This document shows, in pieces, positions 31,544 to 40,372 of a stretch of DNA of 64,000 nt. The DNA lies in the NCBI RefSeq assembly GCF_001941625.1, contig NZ_CP016076.1, positions 3,782,001 through 3,846,000 on the forward strand, in the 5' to 3' direction. The DNA comes from Actinoalloteichus fjordicus. GTDB taxonomy: Bacteria; Actinomycetota; Actinomycetes; Mycobacteriales; Pseudonocardiaceae. Made by a program: the position numbers and the translations under genes. Below the pieces are notes generated by a model. It did not search any database. It was not told where the DNA came from and saw only the letters and a program-made list of their open reading frames with translations. How positions within the stretch are numbered: the stretch's first letter is position 1; every line of letters begins with the position of its first letter.

Positions 31544-32410
31544 CTAGCTGTAGTCGTAGAACCCGCGTCCCGTTTTGCGCCCGAGCAGCCCGCCGTCGAC
31601 CATCCTGGTCAACAGCGGCGGCGGCGCGTAGAGCGGTTCGTGGTACTCCGCGTAGAGCGCGTCGCCGACGGCGGCGACTACGTCGAGACCGATCATGTCC
31701 ATCAGCCGCAGCGGGCCCATCGGGTGTGCGCAGCCGAGGGTCATGCCCCGGTCGACGTCCTCAGCGCTGGCGAAGCCGGACTCGACCATTCGGATGGCGG
31801 ACAGCAGATACGGCACCAGCAGTGCGTTGACCACGAACCCGGCACGATCGGGAGATCGGACGACCTCCTTGGCCAGCCCGGTGGTCACGAACTCCACCGA
31901 GTCCTCCACCGTGCTGTCGTCGGTGAGCAACGCCGGCACGATCTCGACCAGGGGCAGCACCGGGACCGGGTTGAAGAAGTGCACGCCGATCACGCGCCCC
32001 GGCCGCTCCGTGACCTTGGCCAGCCGGATCAGGGGGATCGCCGAGGTGGTCGAGGCGAGCACGGCGGTCTCCGCCCGGACGACCTTGTCGAGCGTCTGGA
32101 ACACGGCGGTCTTGACTGTCTCGTCCTCGCGAACCGCCTCCAGCACGAGATCACGGTCGGCGAGTTCGCCGAGATCGGCGCCGAACGACACCTTCGCCTC
32201 GGCCGCCGCCGCCTGTTCGGCCGTGATCTTCTGCTTGGTGACCGACTTCTCCAGGGAACGGAGCAGCCGGGCATGGTCCCGGGCAGCCGAGGCCGGACCG
32301 GAGGCGACCACGTGGACGTCGAAGCCACGCAGCGCGCAGAGTTCTGCGAAGCCGCCGCCCATCAGCCCGCCGCCGACCACCCCGACCCGACGTATCTCCC
32401 GGGCCGTCAT
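31544..32410 (-). CDS. 3-hydroxyacyl-CoA (3-hydroxybutyryl-CoA) dehydrogenase
   Basis: A 288-residue NAD(P)-dependent enzyme that reduces a 3-oxoacyl-CoA to the 3-hydroxyacyl-CoA. It has the N-terminal Rossmann motif VGVVGGGLMGGGFAE, the catalytic His in GVHFFNPVPVLPLVE, and the C-terminal dimerisation domain with GRKTGRGFYDYS at the very end. Length is normal for the family. Its ATG overlaps the stop of the KAS III gene (ATGA at 32407-32410), so the two are translationally coupled. With KAS III and CCR it would supply the enoyl-CoA precursor for an alkylmalonyl-CoA extender. The dehydration step has no gene here and is presumably done by a housekeeping enoyl-CoA hydratase. Confidence 0.93.
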   Translation of the reverse strand: MTAREIRRVGVVGGGLMGGGFAELCALRGFDVHVVASGPASAARDHARLLRSLEKSVTKQKITAEQAAAAEAKVSFGADLGELADRDLVLEAVREDETVKTAVFQTLDKVVRAETAVLASTTSAIPLIRLAKVTERPGRVIGVHFFNPVPVLPLVEIVPALLTDDSTVEDSVEFVTTGLAKEVVRSPDRAGFVVNALLVPYLLSAIRMVESGFASAEDVDRGMTLGCAHPMGPLRLMDMIGLDVVAAVGDALYAEYHEPLYAPPPLLTRMVDGGLLGRKTGRGFYDYS

Positions 32411-33423
32411 CCGGTCCGCCAGCGCAGCAGGCAGGTGCCCAACGACATGCCGCCGCCGAATGCGGCGAGCACGATCAGATCGCCGTCGGCGAGAGCGCCC
32501 GAGGCGTTGGCGTCATCCAGCACCACCGGCACCGATGCGCTGCCGACGTTGCCGTAGCGCTCCAGTGTGTAGTGGGTACGGGCGTGCTGGAGACCGGCCT
32601 TCTCGACGAGTTGGGCGAGCAGCACGCCGTTGGCCTGGTGCGGCACGAAATGGTCGACGTCGCCGAGGTGCAGCCCCGCCCGCAACAGCAGGTCGTCCAG
32701 GGCGGGTGGTACCGCGTCCATGACGAAGTCTCGGACACCCCGGCCGTTCATCCGGAAGTAGTGCCCGCCATCGGCCACCGTCTGCGCGGTGGTGGGTCGT
32801 CTGCTGCCCCCCGCGTCCACCCGGATCAGGTCCCCGCGCTCGCCACGACTGGCGAGTCCGACCTCGAGCATCCCGTAGGGCGCCGGGACCGCGCCGAGCA
32901 CTGCCGCGCCCGCACCGTCACCGAGCAACACCGCCGTGCTGCGGTCGTCGAAGTCGAGGATCCTGGAGTAGACGTCGGCGGCGACCACCAGCACGAGCGC
33001 CTGGGGATTGAGCGTGACCAGGGCACGGGCGAGTGCCATCCCGTACACGAAACCCGCGCACACCACGTTGATGTCGAAGCAGGCCGCGTGAGTCGCACCG
33101 ATGACCTGCTGGATCACGCACGAGGTCAGCGGCTGCGGCGAGTCGCCGGTGGACGTGGAGACGATCAGGTAGTCGACATCGGCGGCGGTGACCCCTGCCC
33201 GCTCCAGCGCGCGGCGAGCCGCCTCGGCGCCGAGGTCCGAGGTCGCCTGGTCCGAGGCCGCGTAACGGCGGCCTTCGATCCGGGTGCGCTCGGTGATCCA
33301 CTCGGCGGTGGTGTCGGGTACTCGGTTCGCGATCTCCGTGTTGTCGACGACCCGCTCCGGCAGGTACGAACCGGTGCCGAGCACACCGACTGGAACGCCG
33401 ACGGGGCCGACGGAAGCAGTCAT
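32407..33423 (-). CDS. Ketoacyl synthase III (FabH-like) of an extender-unit pathway
   Basis: A 338-residue thiolase-fold condensing enzyme. It joins an acyl-CoA to malonyl thioester to give a 3-oxoacyl chain. Seen: likely nucleophile Cys122 in INVVCAGFVYG, His in FVPHQANG, and Asn in YGNVGSAS, the Cys-His-Asn triad of KAS III. It begins 7 bases after the CCR stop with GAGG close upstream and overlaps the following dehydrogenase by four bases. FabH relatives beside CCR genes occur in pathways to butyl-, hexyl- or isobutylmalonyl-CoA, where this enzyme builds the side chain. The acyl-CoA it uses here cannot be read from the sequence. Confidence 0.9.
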   Translation of the reverse strand: MTASVGPVGVPVGVLGTGSYLPERVVDNTEIANRVPDTTAEWITERTRIEGRRYAASDQATSDLGAEAARRALERAGVTAADVDYLIVSTSTGDSPQPLTSCVIQQVIGATHAACFDINVVCAGFVYGMALARALVTLNPQALVLVVAADVYSRILDFDDRSTAVLLGDGAGAAVLGAVPAPYGMLEVGLASRGERGDLIRVDAGGSRRPTTAQTVADGGHYFRMNGRGVRDFVMDAVPPALDDLLLRAGLHLGDVDHFVPHQANGVLLAQLVEKAGLQHARTHYTLERYGNVGSASVPVVLDDANASGALADGDLIVLAAFGGGMSLGTCLLRWRTG

Positions 33424-33430
33424 CGCCGCC

Positions 33431-34777
33431 TCACCCGGCCGCTACGGTCGCTCGGGCCAGCGGAGCGACCCGGTCGGCACCGATCCGCGTTCGCAGCTCG
33501 TGATCGGTGACTCCGAGCCCCGCTCGGGGTGCGAGGCACAGCACCCCGATCTTGCCGATGTGCTGATTGGTCTGCACGGTGCGAACCGCCTCGCCGACAT
33601 CGTCGAGGTCATACACATCGCTCAACGCGGGGGCGATCCGCCCCGACGCGATCAGCCGGTTGGTCTCCCACTGCTCGTGGAGGTTGGCCGCATGGCTGCC
33701 GATCACCCGCTTCAGTTTCATCCACAGGTAGCGATTGTCGAACTCGTGGCGGTAGCCGGTGCTGGAGCCACAGGTGACGACGGTGCCGCCCCGACGAACC
33801 ACGAACACCGAGATGCCGAAGGTGGCCCGGCCGACATGTTCGAAGACGATGTCCGGATCCCGGCCGGTCTCACGGCGGATGATTCGACCCAGCCGCTTCC
33901 CGACCTCGAGAACCCTGGCCGGGTCGTCGGCCACGTGGTCGTCGATGCCGATCTCCCGACGGTCGATCACCACGTCGCAACCGAGTCTGCGGACTGCCTC
34001 AGCCTTCTCCGCCGAGCCGACCACGCCGATCGCGATCCCGCCGCCGTTGCGCACGAACTGGACGGCGTAGGTGCCGAGACCTCCGGCGGCCCCCCACACC
34101 AATACGACGTCACCCTGTTTCATCCTGGCGCCGCGCTCGCCGACCAGCATCCGGTAGGCGGTGCCTGCGCACAGTGGGTTGCAGGCCGCCTCCTCCCAGG
34201 TCAGGTGCGCGGGTTTGGGAACGAGTTGGCTGGTCCGGACCACGCTGTAGTGCGCGAGGCCGCCGAAGTTGGTCTCGAAGCCCCAGGCCAGCTGTTCGGA
34301 GCCCAGCATCCCGTCCGCATGGGTGGCCGGTTCCTGGTCGTCGACGTAGACGGGGCTCACCACCACGTGATCACCGATCTTCCAGCGCCGGACGCCACTG
34401 CCGACCCGGACCACGACACCCGCACCGTCCGAACCGACCACCTGATAGGGCAAGTCATGACGGGCGGCCCAGCCACCGTTGCGGGCGAAGCGGCGGAGGA
34501 ACTGGAAGGTGGGCAATGGCTCGAACATCGCCGACCACACGGTGTTGTAGTTGACGGCACTGGCCATCACAGCGATCAGCACTTCGTCCGGCGCCAGCTC
34601 GGGCATCGCGACCTCGCCGACCCGCAGCGATTTGCGGACGTCCTTGTCGACGACGCCGCCGAACATTCCGACGTCCTCGGCGCGCAGATGAGCGGCGACG
34701 AAGCGTTCCGGCGGCGCCAGCCGGGACAGGTCTGCTGCGGGGGCTCCCGCAATGACTGCTTCCGATAGTGGGTCCAT
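33431..34777 (-). CDS. Crotonyl-CoA carboxylase/reductase family enzyme (alkylmalonyl-CoA forming)
   Basis: A 448-residue NADPH-dependent reductive carboxylase of the MDR family that turns 2-enoyl-CoA plus CO2 into alkylmalonyl-CoA. ATG 34777 has GAGGAAGG eight bases upstream and gives the usual length; the frame stays open to 34972 but those codons look non-coding. CO2-site residues known from the Kitasatospora enzyme are present: Asn78 (NYNTVW), Phe167-Glu168 (WGFETNF) and His362 (GSH). Two acyl-pocket positions are small: Ala164 (QLAWGFE, usually Ile) and Ala363 (GSHAAN, usually Phe). Similar small residues are known in CinF, which takes octenoyl-CoA, so a longer or branched substrate is likely. 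It is first in the operon with KAS III and dehydrogenase. Confidence 0.93.
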   Translation of the reverse strand: MDPLSEAVIAGAPAADLSRLAPPERFVAAHLRAEDVGMFGGVVDKDVRKSLRVGEVAMPELAPDEVLIAVMASAVNYNTVWSAMFEPLPTFQFLRRFARNGGWAARHDLPYQVVGSDGAGVVVRVGSGVRRWKIGDHVVVSPVYVDDQEPATHADGMLGSEQLAWGFETNFGGLAHYSVVRTSQLVPKPAHLTWEEAACNPLCAGTAYRMLVGERGARMKQGDVVLVWGAAGGLGTYAVQFVRNGGGIAIGVVGSAEKAEAVRRLGCDVVIDRREIGIDDHVADDPARVLEVGKRLGRIIRRETGRDPDIVFEHVGRATFGISVFVVRRGGTVVTCGSSTGYRHEFDNRYLWMKLKRVIGSHAANLHEQWETNRLIASGRIAPALSDVYDLDDVGEAVRTVQTNQHIGKIGVLCLAPRAGLGVTDHELRTRIGADRVAPLARATVAAG

Positions 34778-35089
34778 CACGGTCGCCTTCCTCGTGACCG
34801 GTCCCGCGATCACGGGTGCCGCATCGAGGAAACGTCGCGCACCCCCGTTCCCACCACCCCTGCCGCCCGCCCCCACCACCTCGGAATGGTGTCTGCGACG
34901 CCCTCGCACCGGAGGTGACCCCCCTAGCTCGGGCCTGCCGCCATATCCCCTCTTCCCGTACCCGCCGAACACCGGGATGATGGTGGGCAGTCAATCCCTG
35001 AAGCGTCGCCTCGCGCACGCACTTCTTCCTTGTTCGCCGCCGAATCGGCGTCACGAGGTAGCCGGCCGACGAACGAGACTCCGGCAGGC
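34778..35089. other. Intergenic region upstream of CCR
   Basis: About 310 bases between the CCR start and the PKS remnant. It should contain the promoter of the CCR-KAS III-dehydrogenase operon. I see the GAGGAAGG ribosome site at its edge but no clear -35/-10 pair. Confidence 0.35.
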
Positions 35090-35430
35090 AGCCGACGCAC
35101 AGCAGGCGCTGCACCGGATCCGCGCCACCGACAGGCAGGCCGAAGAGCCTGTCTTCGATCCCCCCGTCGTCGGCGGGATCAGCGTGGCTGAGCTACCAGG
35201 CGGAGGAGGAGAACCACAGCGGAGCTCTGGTGACTTCACGACGACGCCGCAGATCGCCGCGCAGGCCCCGCGCAACTCCGAAGGTGGGGATGCGGAACAG
35301 GCTCTTTAGATGCCGGTCGCCGTTGTCGGTATGGCGTGCCGGTCACCCGGCGGGATCCTCCAGCAGTGGTGGCGGCGGTTCGGTGCGGGCCACGACGCCG
35401 GTGCGGGGATGTCCTCGGGCCGCGGTGGGA
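35090..35430 (+). pseudogene. Decayed N-terminus of a PKS (docking helix and KS start)
   Basis: On the plus strand, 35310 onward encodes MPVAVVGMACRSPGG, a clear match to the conserved KS start (EPIAVVGMACRFPGG). The next residues (WWRRFGAGHDAGAG) still echo the usual spacing, but the frame then loses all KS similarity. Just upstream, 35083-35155 encodes LRQAADAQQALHRIRATDRQ followed by AEEP, resembling a PKS docking helix. No active-site cysteine or later KS motif follows. It is read opposite to the flanking genes and has no intact reading frame. I take it as the fossil of a PKS gene start left by rearrangement; the docking part is less certain than the KS part. Confidence 0.55.
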
Positions 35431-35528
35431 AGCCGGCCGCGCCCGCCGTCTGGAGCCGGATCACCCGGGGCCTGGTGGACACCCGGGCGGGCACGCGCCT
35501 GTCGCGGTGGTCCGCCCCCACACCCCTT

Positions 35529-35555
35529 GCCGGGTTGTCTGGATGACAACCCGGC
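35529..35555 (-). terminator. Strong hairpin terminator after the LAL regulator gene
   Basis: Perfect 11-bp inverted repeat GCCGGGTTGTC (35529-35539) and GACAACCCGGC (35545-35555) around a 5-base loop, 27 bases past the minus-strand stop of the regulator. There is no T tract, which is common for actinobacterial terminators. It would separate the regulator transcript from the CCR operon downstream. Confidence 0.75.
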
Positions 35556-35582
35556 TGTGTCGCCTGCCGACGCAGATCGTTG

Positions 35583-38402
35583 TCAGCCCGAGGGACTCCC
35601 GGCTTTACTCGTCGACGACTCGAGCAAGCCCGGTGCGGCGCTGCGCGCGAGGGTGAGACCGATCAGGTCTGCCCGCCTGCTCACCCCGAGCTTGCGGAAC
35701 ACCCTGGTAAGCCGTTGCTCGACCGCGCTCATGGAGAGGAACAGCTTGCGGCCGATCTCGCGATTGGTCAGCCCCTGGGCGGCAAGTCCGGCGACACGAC
35801 TCTCCGCGTCGGTGAGCTGGGGATAGCGCTGCTCGTCGTCGTCGACCAGGTTGGTGAGGTCGAAGCGCTCGCCGCTGAGCAACAGGTTCTTGGCCACTCC
35901 GAGGGCATCGCAGCCGCTGGAGACCTCGATGGCTCGGCGGCCGGTCAAGCGGGAGCGCTCGGAGTCGCCCCTGGCGTAGTACTCGTTGCTCAATTCTGCC
36001 AAGGAGTTGATCAATTCCAGCAGGTGCCCGCTGTTCTGCAGCAGTTTCACCGACTCCTCGAGGAACTGCCTGCGATCACTGATCAACCCCGTCTCCGCGA
36101 GGAGTCGCAGCGAGACGGCATGTACAGCCCGGGCCCGACCTCGGGCCCGAAGGAGCTGCTTGTCGAACATCCCCTTCGCCTCCCTGGGCCTGCCCAGCGC
36201 GAGGTATGCCTGCCCCACGCCGATGCGCCAGGAGACGAACGTCGGTATGTCGAAGTCCCACGAGGTCATCAACCGGCCGCAGGTGCGGAAATCCTCCAGA
36301 GCCGCGTAGGGACGGTTCGTGGCGAGAGCGTGCTGCCCCCGGGCATACAGGTACGGCAGTGCGAACGCGGTGTCCTCCAGATTAGCGGGGACGGGGCGGC
36401 GCAGCAGCTCCGCCGCCTCGTCCAGATACCCGAGCGCGGTGCTGGCAAGCACGTGGGTGCCAACCGGATAGCCTACGGCGACACACCAGCTCTTGACGCT
36501 GATGAGGTTCAGGGCCGACGCGGCCCGACTGCGAGCCAGCGGCATATCGCCGCGCCGATAGGCCACCTCGGCGGCGACGCTGAGCAGGACCGCGCGCAGC
36601 GTGTCCAAGCTGCGGGCGGCGAACTGGCTGTCGAGCCGTAGACACCACTGCTCGGCATCGTCGAGCCGATCGACGTAGACCAACGCCAGCAGAATGGACA
36701 TCAGGGGCTCGACGGCGATCCCGCTCAGTTCACCGTTCTGCAGCACGTAGTCCGCGTCGGCGGCTACGCGCGCGGGTTCACCGCCCGACAACGCCACACC
36801 GAGCGCCTCGACGGCACGCTGGAACAGGTCCCCGCCGCCCGGGTCGCCTGCGGCGCTCGTCGGCTCAGTGAACGAGCCGGGACTGACGAAGTGCAGCCAC
36901 CGCAACGCAGGCTCGGCCACGGCGGTGGACGTGTCGTCGCCAATCGACCGGATGACGTCCGCTGCCTCGGCGAAGTGCCCGTTCCAGGCCAGTGTGCTGA
37001 GCAGCAGTTCGAACCCGTCTCCCGTGAGATGCCCGGCACGCCGAGCGGCGCGGAGGTCGCCGAGGTGGCTGGCGGCGGCGGAGGGATTCCGCCGCCATCG
37101 AGCGGCGACGAGCAGACCCAGGGCCCGGACACGGACAGTCTCGGCGGTGGTAAGGCTGCGCGCGGCTTTCGCATACCGCACGGTGTCGGCGGGACGATCG
37201 CCGCGCAGCGCGAAGTCGGCGGCTTCGACAAGCAACTCCGCCGCCCACGGCAACTCGGAACCGAAGTCGCCGGGGTCGGCGTCCAATGCGGCGACCAGGT
37301 GCGTGGCGGCCAGTGGTACGTCCGCGCCGCAGTGGTGCAGCAACGAGGCGATCCTGCGGTGGGCATGGCCGCGCTCGGCAGGAGTGAGGGTGGCCAGTGC
37401 GACCTCCTGAGCTGCGGGATGGCGAAATCCGCCGTCGTCGTCGAGCAAGCCGGCGACGGTCAGATCGGTGACGGCCTGGTTGACGTCCGCAGAAGGGGCA
37501 TCGGCCAGCTCGTAGAGCAGGTGACGGGAGGACGTGGTGTCCAGCAGTGCGAGACAGCGGGCCACCTCCAGCACCGTCCGACCGCCCCGATACAGACAGG
37601 TTGAGACCGCCACCTTGAAGGTCTCCCCCGGAGCCAACACGCCTGTCTCGTAGCCGTCGACGACCAGGGCCTCGGCGAGCAGGGGGTTCCCACCGCAGAG
37701 CGCGTGGCACTCCTCGGCACGGCGGTCGTCGAGCGGCACCTCGAGCAGGGCCGCGACGTCATCGACGTCAAGCATGCGCAGTCGCGCCGCACGCACCGGC
37801 ACCAGGCTGCTCAGCTCCGCGATCAGGGCGGCGGCGGGTGCGACAGCCGGATCCACGGTGCTCAGCAGAACGAGTACCGGTGTCCCGACGATACGACGCA
37901 ACACGTAGAGCAGTGCGTCCACCGACGCCGCGTCAGCGTGGTGGACCTCGTCCACCACGAGCACCGCCGGGCTGCCCCCGACGACGTCGGCGAGTAGGGC
38001 GCGACCATTGTCGACGGACTGGTCGGAGCGCAGCTGGTCTAGGCCGGTCCCCGGTCCGGTGCGCTGCCCCGCTCGGCGCAGGAGCTGCTCCACGATCCCC
38101 ATCGAGACATCGTGCTCACTGAGCGAGCCGGTCGCGGTGAAGACGGTTCCGATGCCCGCCGAAACCTTGTCCGCGAAATCGCGCAACAGCCTGCTCTTCC
38201 CGGACATCATCGGTCCGGACACGACAACGGCGCGGTCGTAGCCGCCCAAGAAGGCTCTGAAGGACTCGTCCAGGACGGCGACTGCGTCCGCCCGGCGCAT
38301 CGATCTCATCGACATTGGGCTGCCCAATCGGGTTCGTCCTCGTGGACGTCGGTCTGATATCTCGTGGAAGGCGGTCAGGCATTCGAGCGGCGGGTGTTCC
38401 AT
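35583..38402 (-). CDS. LAL-family LuxR transcriptional regulator
   Basis: A 939-residue pathway activator of the large ATP-binding LuxR type. The N-terminal P-loop is VVVSGPMMSGKSRLLRDFA near residue 60 and Walker B is AVLVVDEVHHADA near 145. A long helical middle region of TPR-like repeats (roughly 330-850) follows. The C-terminal HTH is LTDAESRVAGLAAQGLTNRE onward, ending near residue 920 with the recognition helix region SMSAVEQRLTRVFRKLGV. ATG 38402 has GAGG nine bases upstream; a later ATG group (MSMRSM, about 29 residues in) is an alternative. Such regulators usually switch on macrolide and polyene clusters. It overlaps a small open frame at its 5' end and is followed by a strong hairpin. 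Confidence 0.93.
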   Translation of the reverse strand: MEHPPLECLTAFHEISDRRPRGRTRLGSPMSMRSMRRADAVAVLDESFRAFLGGYDRAVVVSGPMMSGKSRLLRDFADKVSAGIGTVFTATGSLSEHDVSMGIVEQLLRRAGQRTGPGTGLDQLRSDQSVDNGRALLADVVGGSPAVLVVDEVHHADAASVDALLYVLRRIVGTPVLVLLSTVDPAVAPAAALIAELSSLVPVRAARLRMLDVDDVAALLEVPLDDRRAEECHALCGGNPLLAEALVVDGYETGVLAPGETFKVAVSTCLYRGGRTVLEVARCLALLDTTSSRHLLYELADAPSADVNQAVTDLTVAGLLDDDGGFRHPAAQEVALATLTPAERGHAHRRIASLLHHCGADVPLAATHLVAALDADPGDFGSELPWAAELLVEAADFALRGDRPADTVRYAKAARSLTTAETVRVRALGLLVAARWRRNPSAAASHLGDLRAARRAGHLTGDGFELLLSTLAWNGHFAEAADVIRSIGDDTSTAVAEPALRWLHFVSPGSFTEPTSAAGDPGGGDLFQRAVEALGVALSGGEPARVAADADYVLQNGELSGIAVEPLMSILLALVYVDRLDDAEQWCLRLDSQFAARSLDTLRAVLLSVAAEVAYRRGDMPLARSRAASALNLISVKSWCVAVGYPVGTHVLASTALGYLDEAAELLRRPVPANLEDTAFALPYLYARGQHALATNRPYAALEDFRTCGRLMTSWDFDIPTFVSWRIGVGQAYLALGRPREAKGMFDKQLLRARGRARAVHAVSLRLLAETGLISDRRQFLEESVKLLQNSGHLLELINSLAELSNEYYARGDSERSRLTGRRAIEVSSGCDALGVAKNLLLSGERFDLTNLVDDDEQRYPQLTDAESRVAGLAAQGLTNREIGRKLFLSMSAVEQRLTRVFRKLGVSRRADLIGLTLARSAAPGLLESSTSKAGSPSG

Positions 38403-38581
38403 TCCGCACCGTCCTCGGTAGCCGGATTGCGCACCGGATCGATGTTCTCACGGCTGTGATCGGCCGCCACGAAGTCGAGTCTTCGTGGTTTCGCACCCGG
38501 CGCCGGACGCACACACGCGGTCACCACGACGTCCACCTCGGCACCGGTCGCCGCAGTCGCGGACAGGATTTCGTTGGTCAT
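38375..38581 (-). CDS. Small hypothetical protein overlapping the LAL regulator start
   Basis: An open frame of 68 residues beginning MTNEILSATAATGAEVDVVV, with GAGAGGA five bases upstream of ATG 38581, one of the better ribosome sites in the area. It ends 28 bases inside the regulator gene in another frame, so its translation could couple to the regulator. It has one Cys, no membrane segment and many charged residues in the second half. I recognise no family. It could be a real leader protein or a regulatory upstream frame, or it could be chance. Confidence 0.4.
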   Translation of the reverse strand: MTNEILSATAATGAEVDVVVTACVRPAPGAKPRRLDFVAADHSRENIDPVRNPATEDGAEWNTRRSNA

Positions 38582-40019
38582 GCTGTCCTCTCGGTCAGAT
38601 GGAGACGTCCAGGCCGGCGCACACTGGCGGCCAGACGCGATGCCGGGACCGGATCGGGTGTCCGGACAGTGCCGAGCGGGATCAGGATCTCCCCGGGCCT
38701 GCGCGTCCAGCGCGATCAGCGACACAAACCCGAAACACAACCGCAGAACGAGTGCGCTCATCGTCGGGTGTGAGCTGACAAGACCTCTACGGCGGCGGCC
38801 GTCGCGATCGACGAACATGCGGGCGCCAGTGCGATCACGCCGAGTGTTCGGGACATGGCGAGACGAACCAGCTGGTGCACCTCGCCGGGGCGGCAGCATG
38901 ACAACATTGTCAGCAGGAAGAGGACAGACCCGGGCGCCGTCTCGATGTCACTGGTTCAAGATCGATTCCTCGCACACCAAGACTTGCCCATAAATCTGCG
39001 GAGCGCCGGAACCAAGCTCGAGCCTGAAACAGTCGATTGACCCGACACATCCAGAAACAGACGACGATAAACGTTTCCAGAAGTAGCCGAGGAAGTTCTC
39101 AAAAATCCGGATAAGCGAATTCGACGAAATCTATCGCCAGCCGAACCTTGTTGAGTGTACCGTCAGACCGACCAGAAAAACATCAATCTTCACACGCAGT
39201 GAACACCGCTTCCGGAGCCGGCAATACCGTCGCAACATCCGGCACCGGATACACCACAGGACTCCCGAGGCTATGGTCGAGAACCATATCTCCCGGATCT
39301 ACCGTTGAACGCCGCATGATCACATCTTGCGAGAGAACCGCTTCAGCCCGCAACCACGCCCGTCCGATCAGGAGATTTTTGCCCGAAAGTGCAGCGGTCT
39401 CGACCCGAGATCAGGGACGAGCGTCCTCGAGCATGCCCGCCGCAGCGGTGGACGCCGACCGACGCCGCGGGTATCGGGTTCCCGTTCACGGCCGAATTAG
39501 ACGAAAGTTTAATATACATCTGGTTATCCGCGATGGACACCAGGTTTCCAGCGATGGCGTCGTCTGATGGAGAGGCACGACACGGCGACGCTCACCAACC
39601 TGAACGATCGACATGCGCCGGGGGCAACGACAGAGAGTGCAGAGGCGCCCAAGCGGACGTCACCGTGCAGTCGACGAAGTCCATCACGCCATGCCCACAG
39701 CCGGCCCCGAATCGGCCCCTGTGGGCGACCGCACGCGCCTGTTCTTGGCGATCGCGTCGTGACAGCGTCGCCCAGACCAGATGCGTCTTCCACAGCGCGA
39801 TCGAGCTGGTGGGGAAGTCGATCGCGCTCAGCAGATGCGCCCAACTGCCCGCACGGTGCTCCACACGACGCTCGGGCTGGCCTACTCCAGCTCGATCTGG
39901 GTGAGCATCCGGCGGCTGACCTCGCTGCGCTCCGCTGGCGCCGACACACTCAGGCCCCGCGCCCCGCGCACGCCCGCACAGAAGCAGGTCTCGCGCTCCC
40001 CGACCGGGTCCTTTCGCCG
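38582..40019. other. Gene-poor region with lower GC
   Basis: About 1.4 kb with no recognisable gene. Bases about 38950-39540 are clearly less GC-rich than the rest of the window, with runs such as AAAAATCC and TTTAATATACATC. The regulator promoter should lie near 38600-38900. No tRNA, terminal inverted repeat or attachment site was recognised. The stretch leads into an alcohol dehydrogenase remnant and probably marks the right border of the polyketide cluster. Confidence 0.5.
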
Positions 40020-40358
40020 ACCGGCAGGCTCGGTGCGCACGCGGTGGTCAAGGCGTTCGGCACCCAAGAGTCGTTCCTCCAGGCCATCGGCTCCACCCGC
40101 GGGGGCGGCCACCTCGGCTACGTGGGCGCGAACCACGGAGTCTCCATCCCCGGAGACCAGTTGTTCTCCGCAGGCATCCACACCCTCGGCGGCCGGCGCC
40201 CGTGCGGCACCACCTGCCCGAGCCGATCCGGCTCATCTGGGACCGAGGCATCTACCCCCGGCGGGATCTTCGACCCGGCCCTCCCGCTGACGGGGGCAGT
40301 CGAAAGCTACCGGGCGATGGATGAACGTCGCGCCACCAAGGGTCCGCCCATCCTCTGA
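40020..40358 (+). pseudogene. Truncated and frameshifted zinc-type alcohol dehydrogenase
   Basis: The plus strand encodes the C-terminal third of an MDR alcohol dehydrogenase: TGRLGAHAVVKAFGTQESFL, then GGHLGYVGANHGVSIPGDQL, and at the end ALPLTGAVESYRAMDERRA. Between HTLGG and FDPALPL the frame is wrong. Another frame reads VRHHLPEPIRLIWDRGIYP, which fits the missing part, so at least one frameshift pair exists. The N-terminal catalytic zinc domain and Rossmann start are absent. It cannot make an active enzyme. The closest-looking relatives are housekeeping NADPH-dependent ADHs, so this is debris rather than a cluster gene. Confidence 0.75.
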
Positions 40359-40372
40359 TTCGCCCTGGCGCC

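Noticed and set aside
39592-39864. A 90-codon minus-strand frame near the dehydrogenase remnant
   Set aside because: No family or ribosome site recognised and it lies in a region of decayed sequence.
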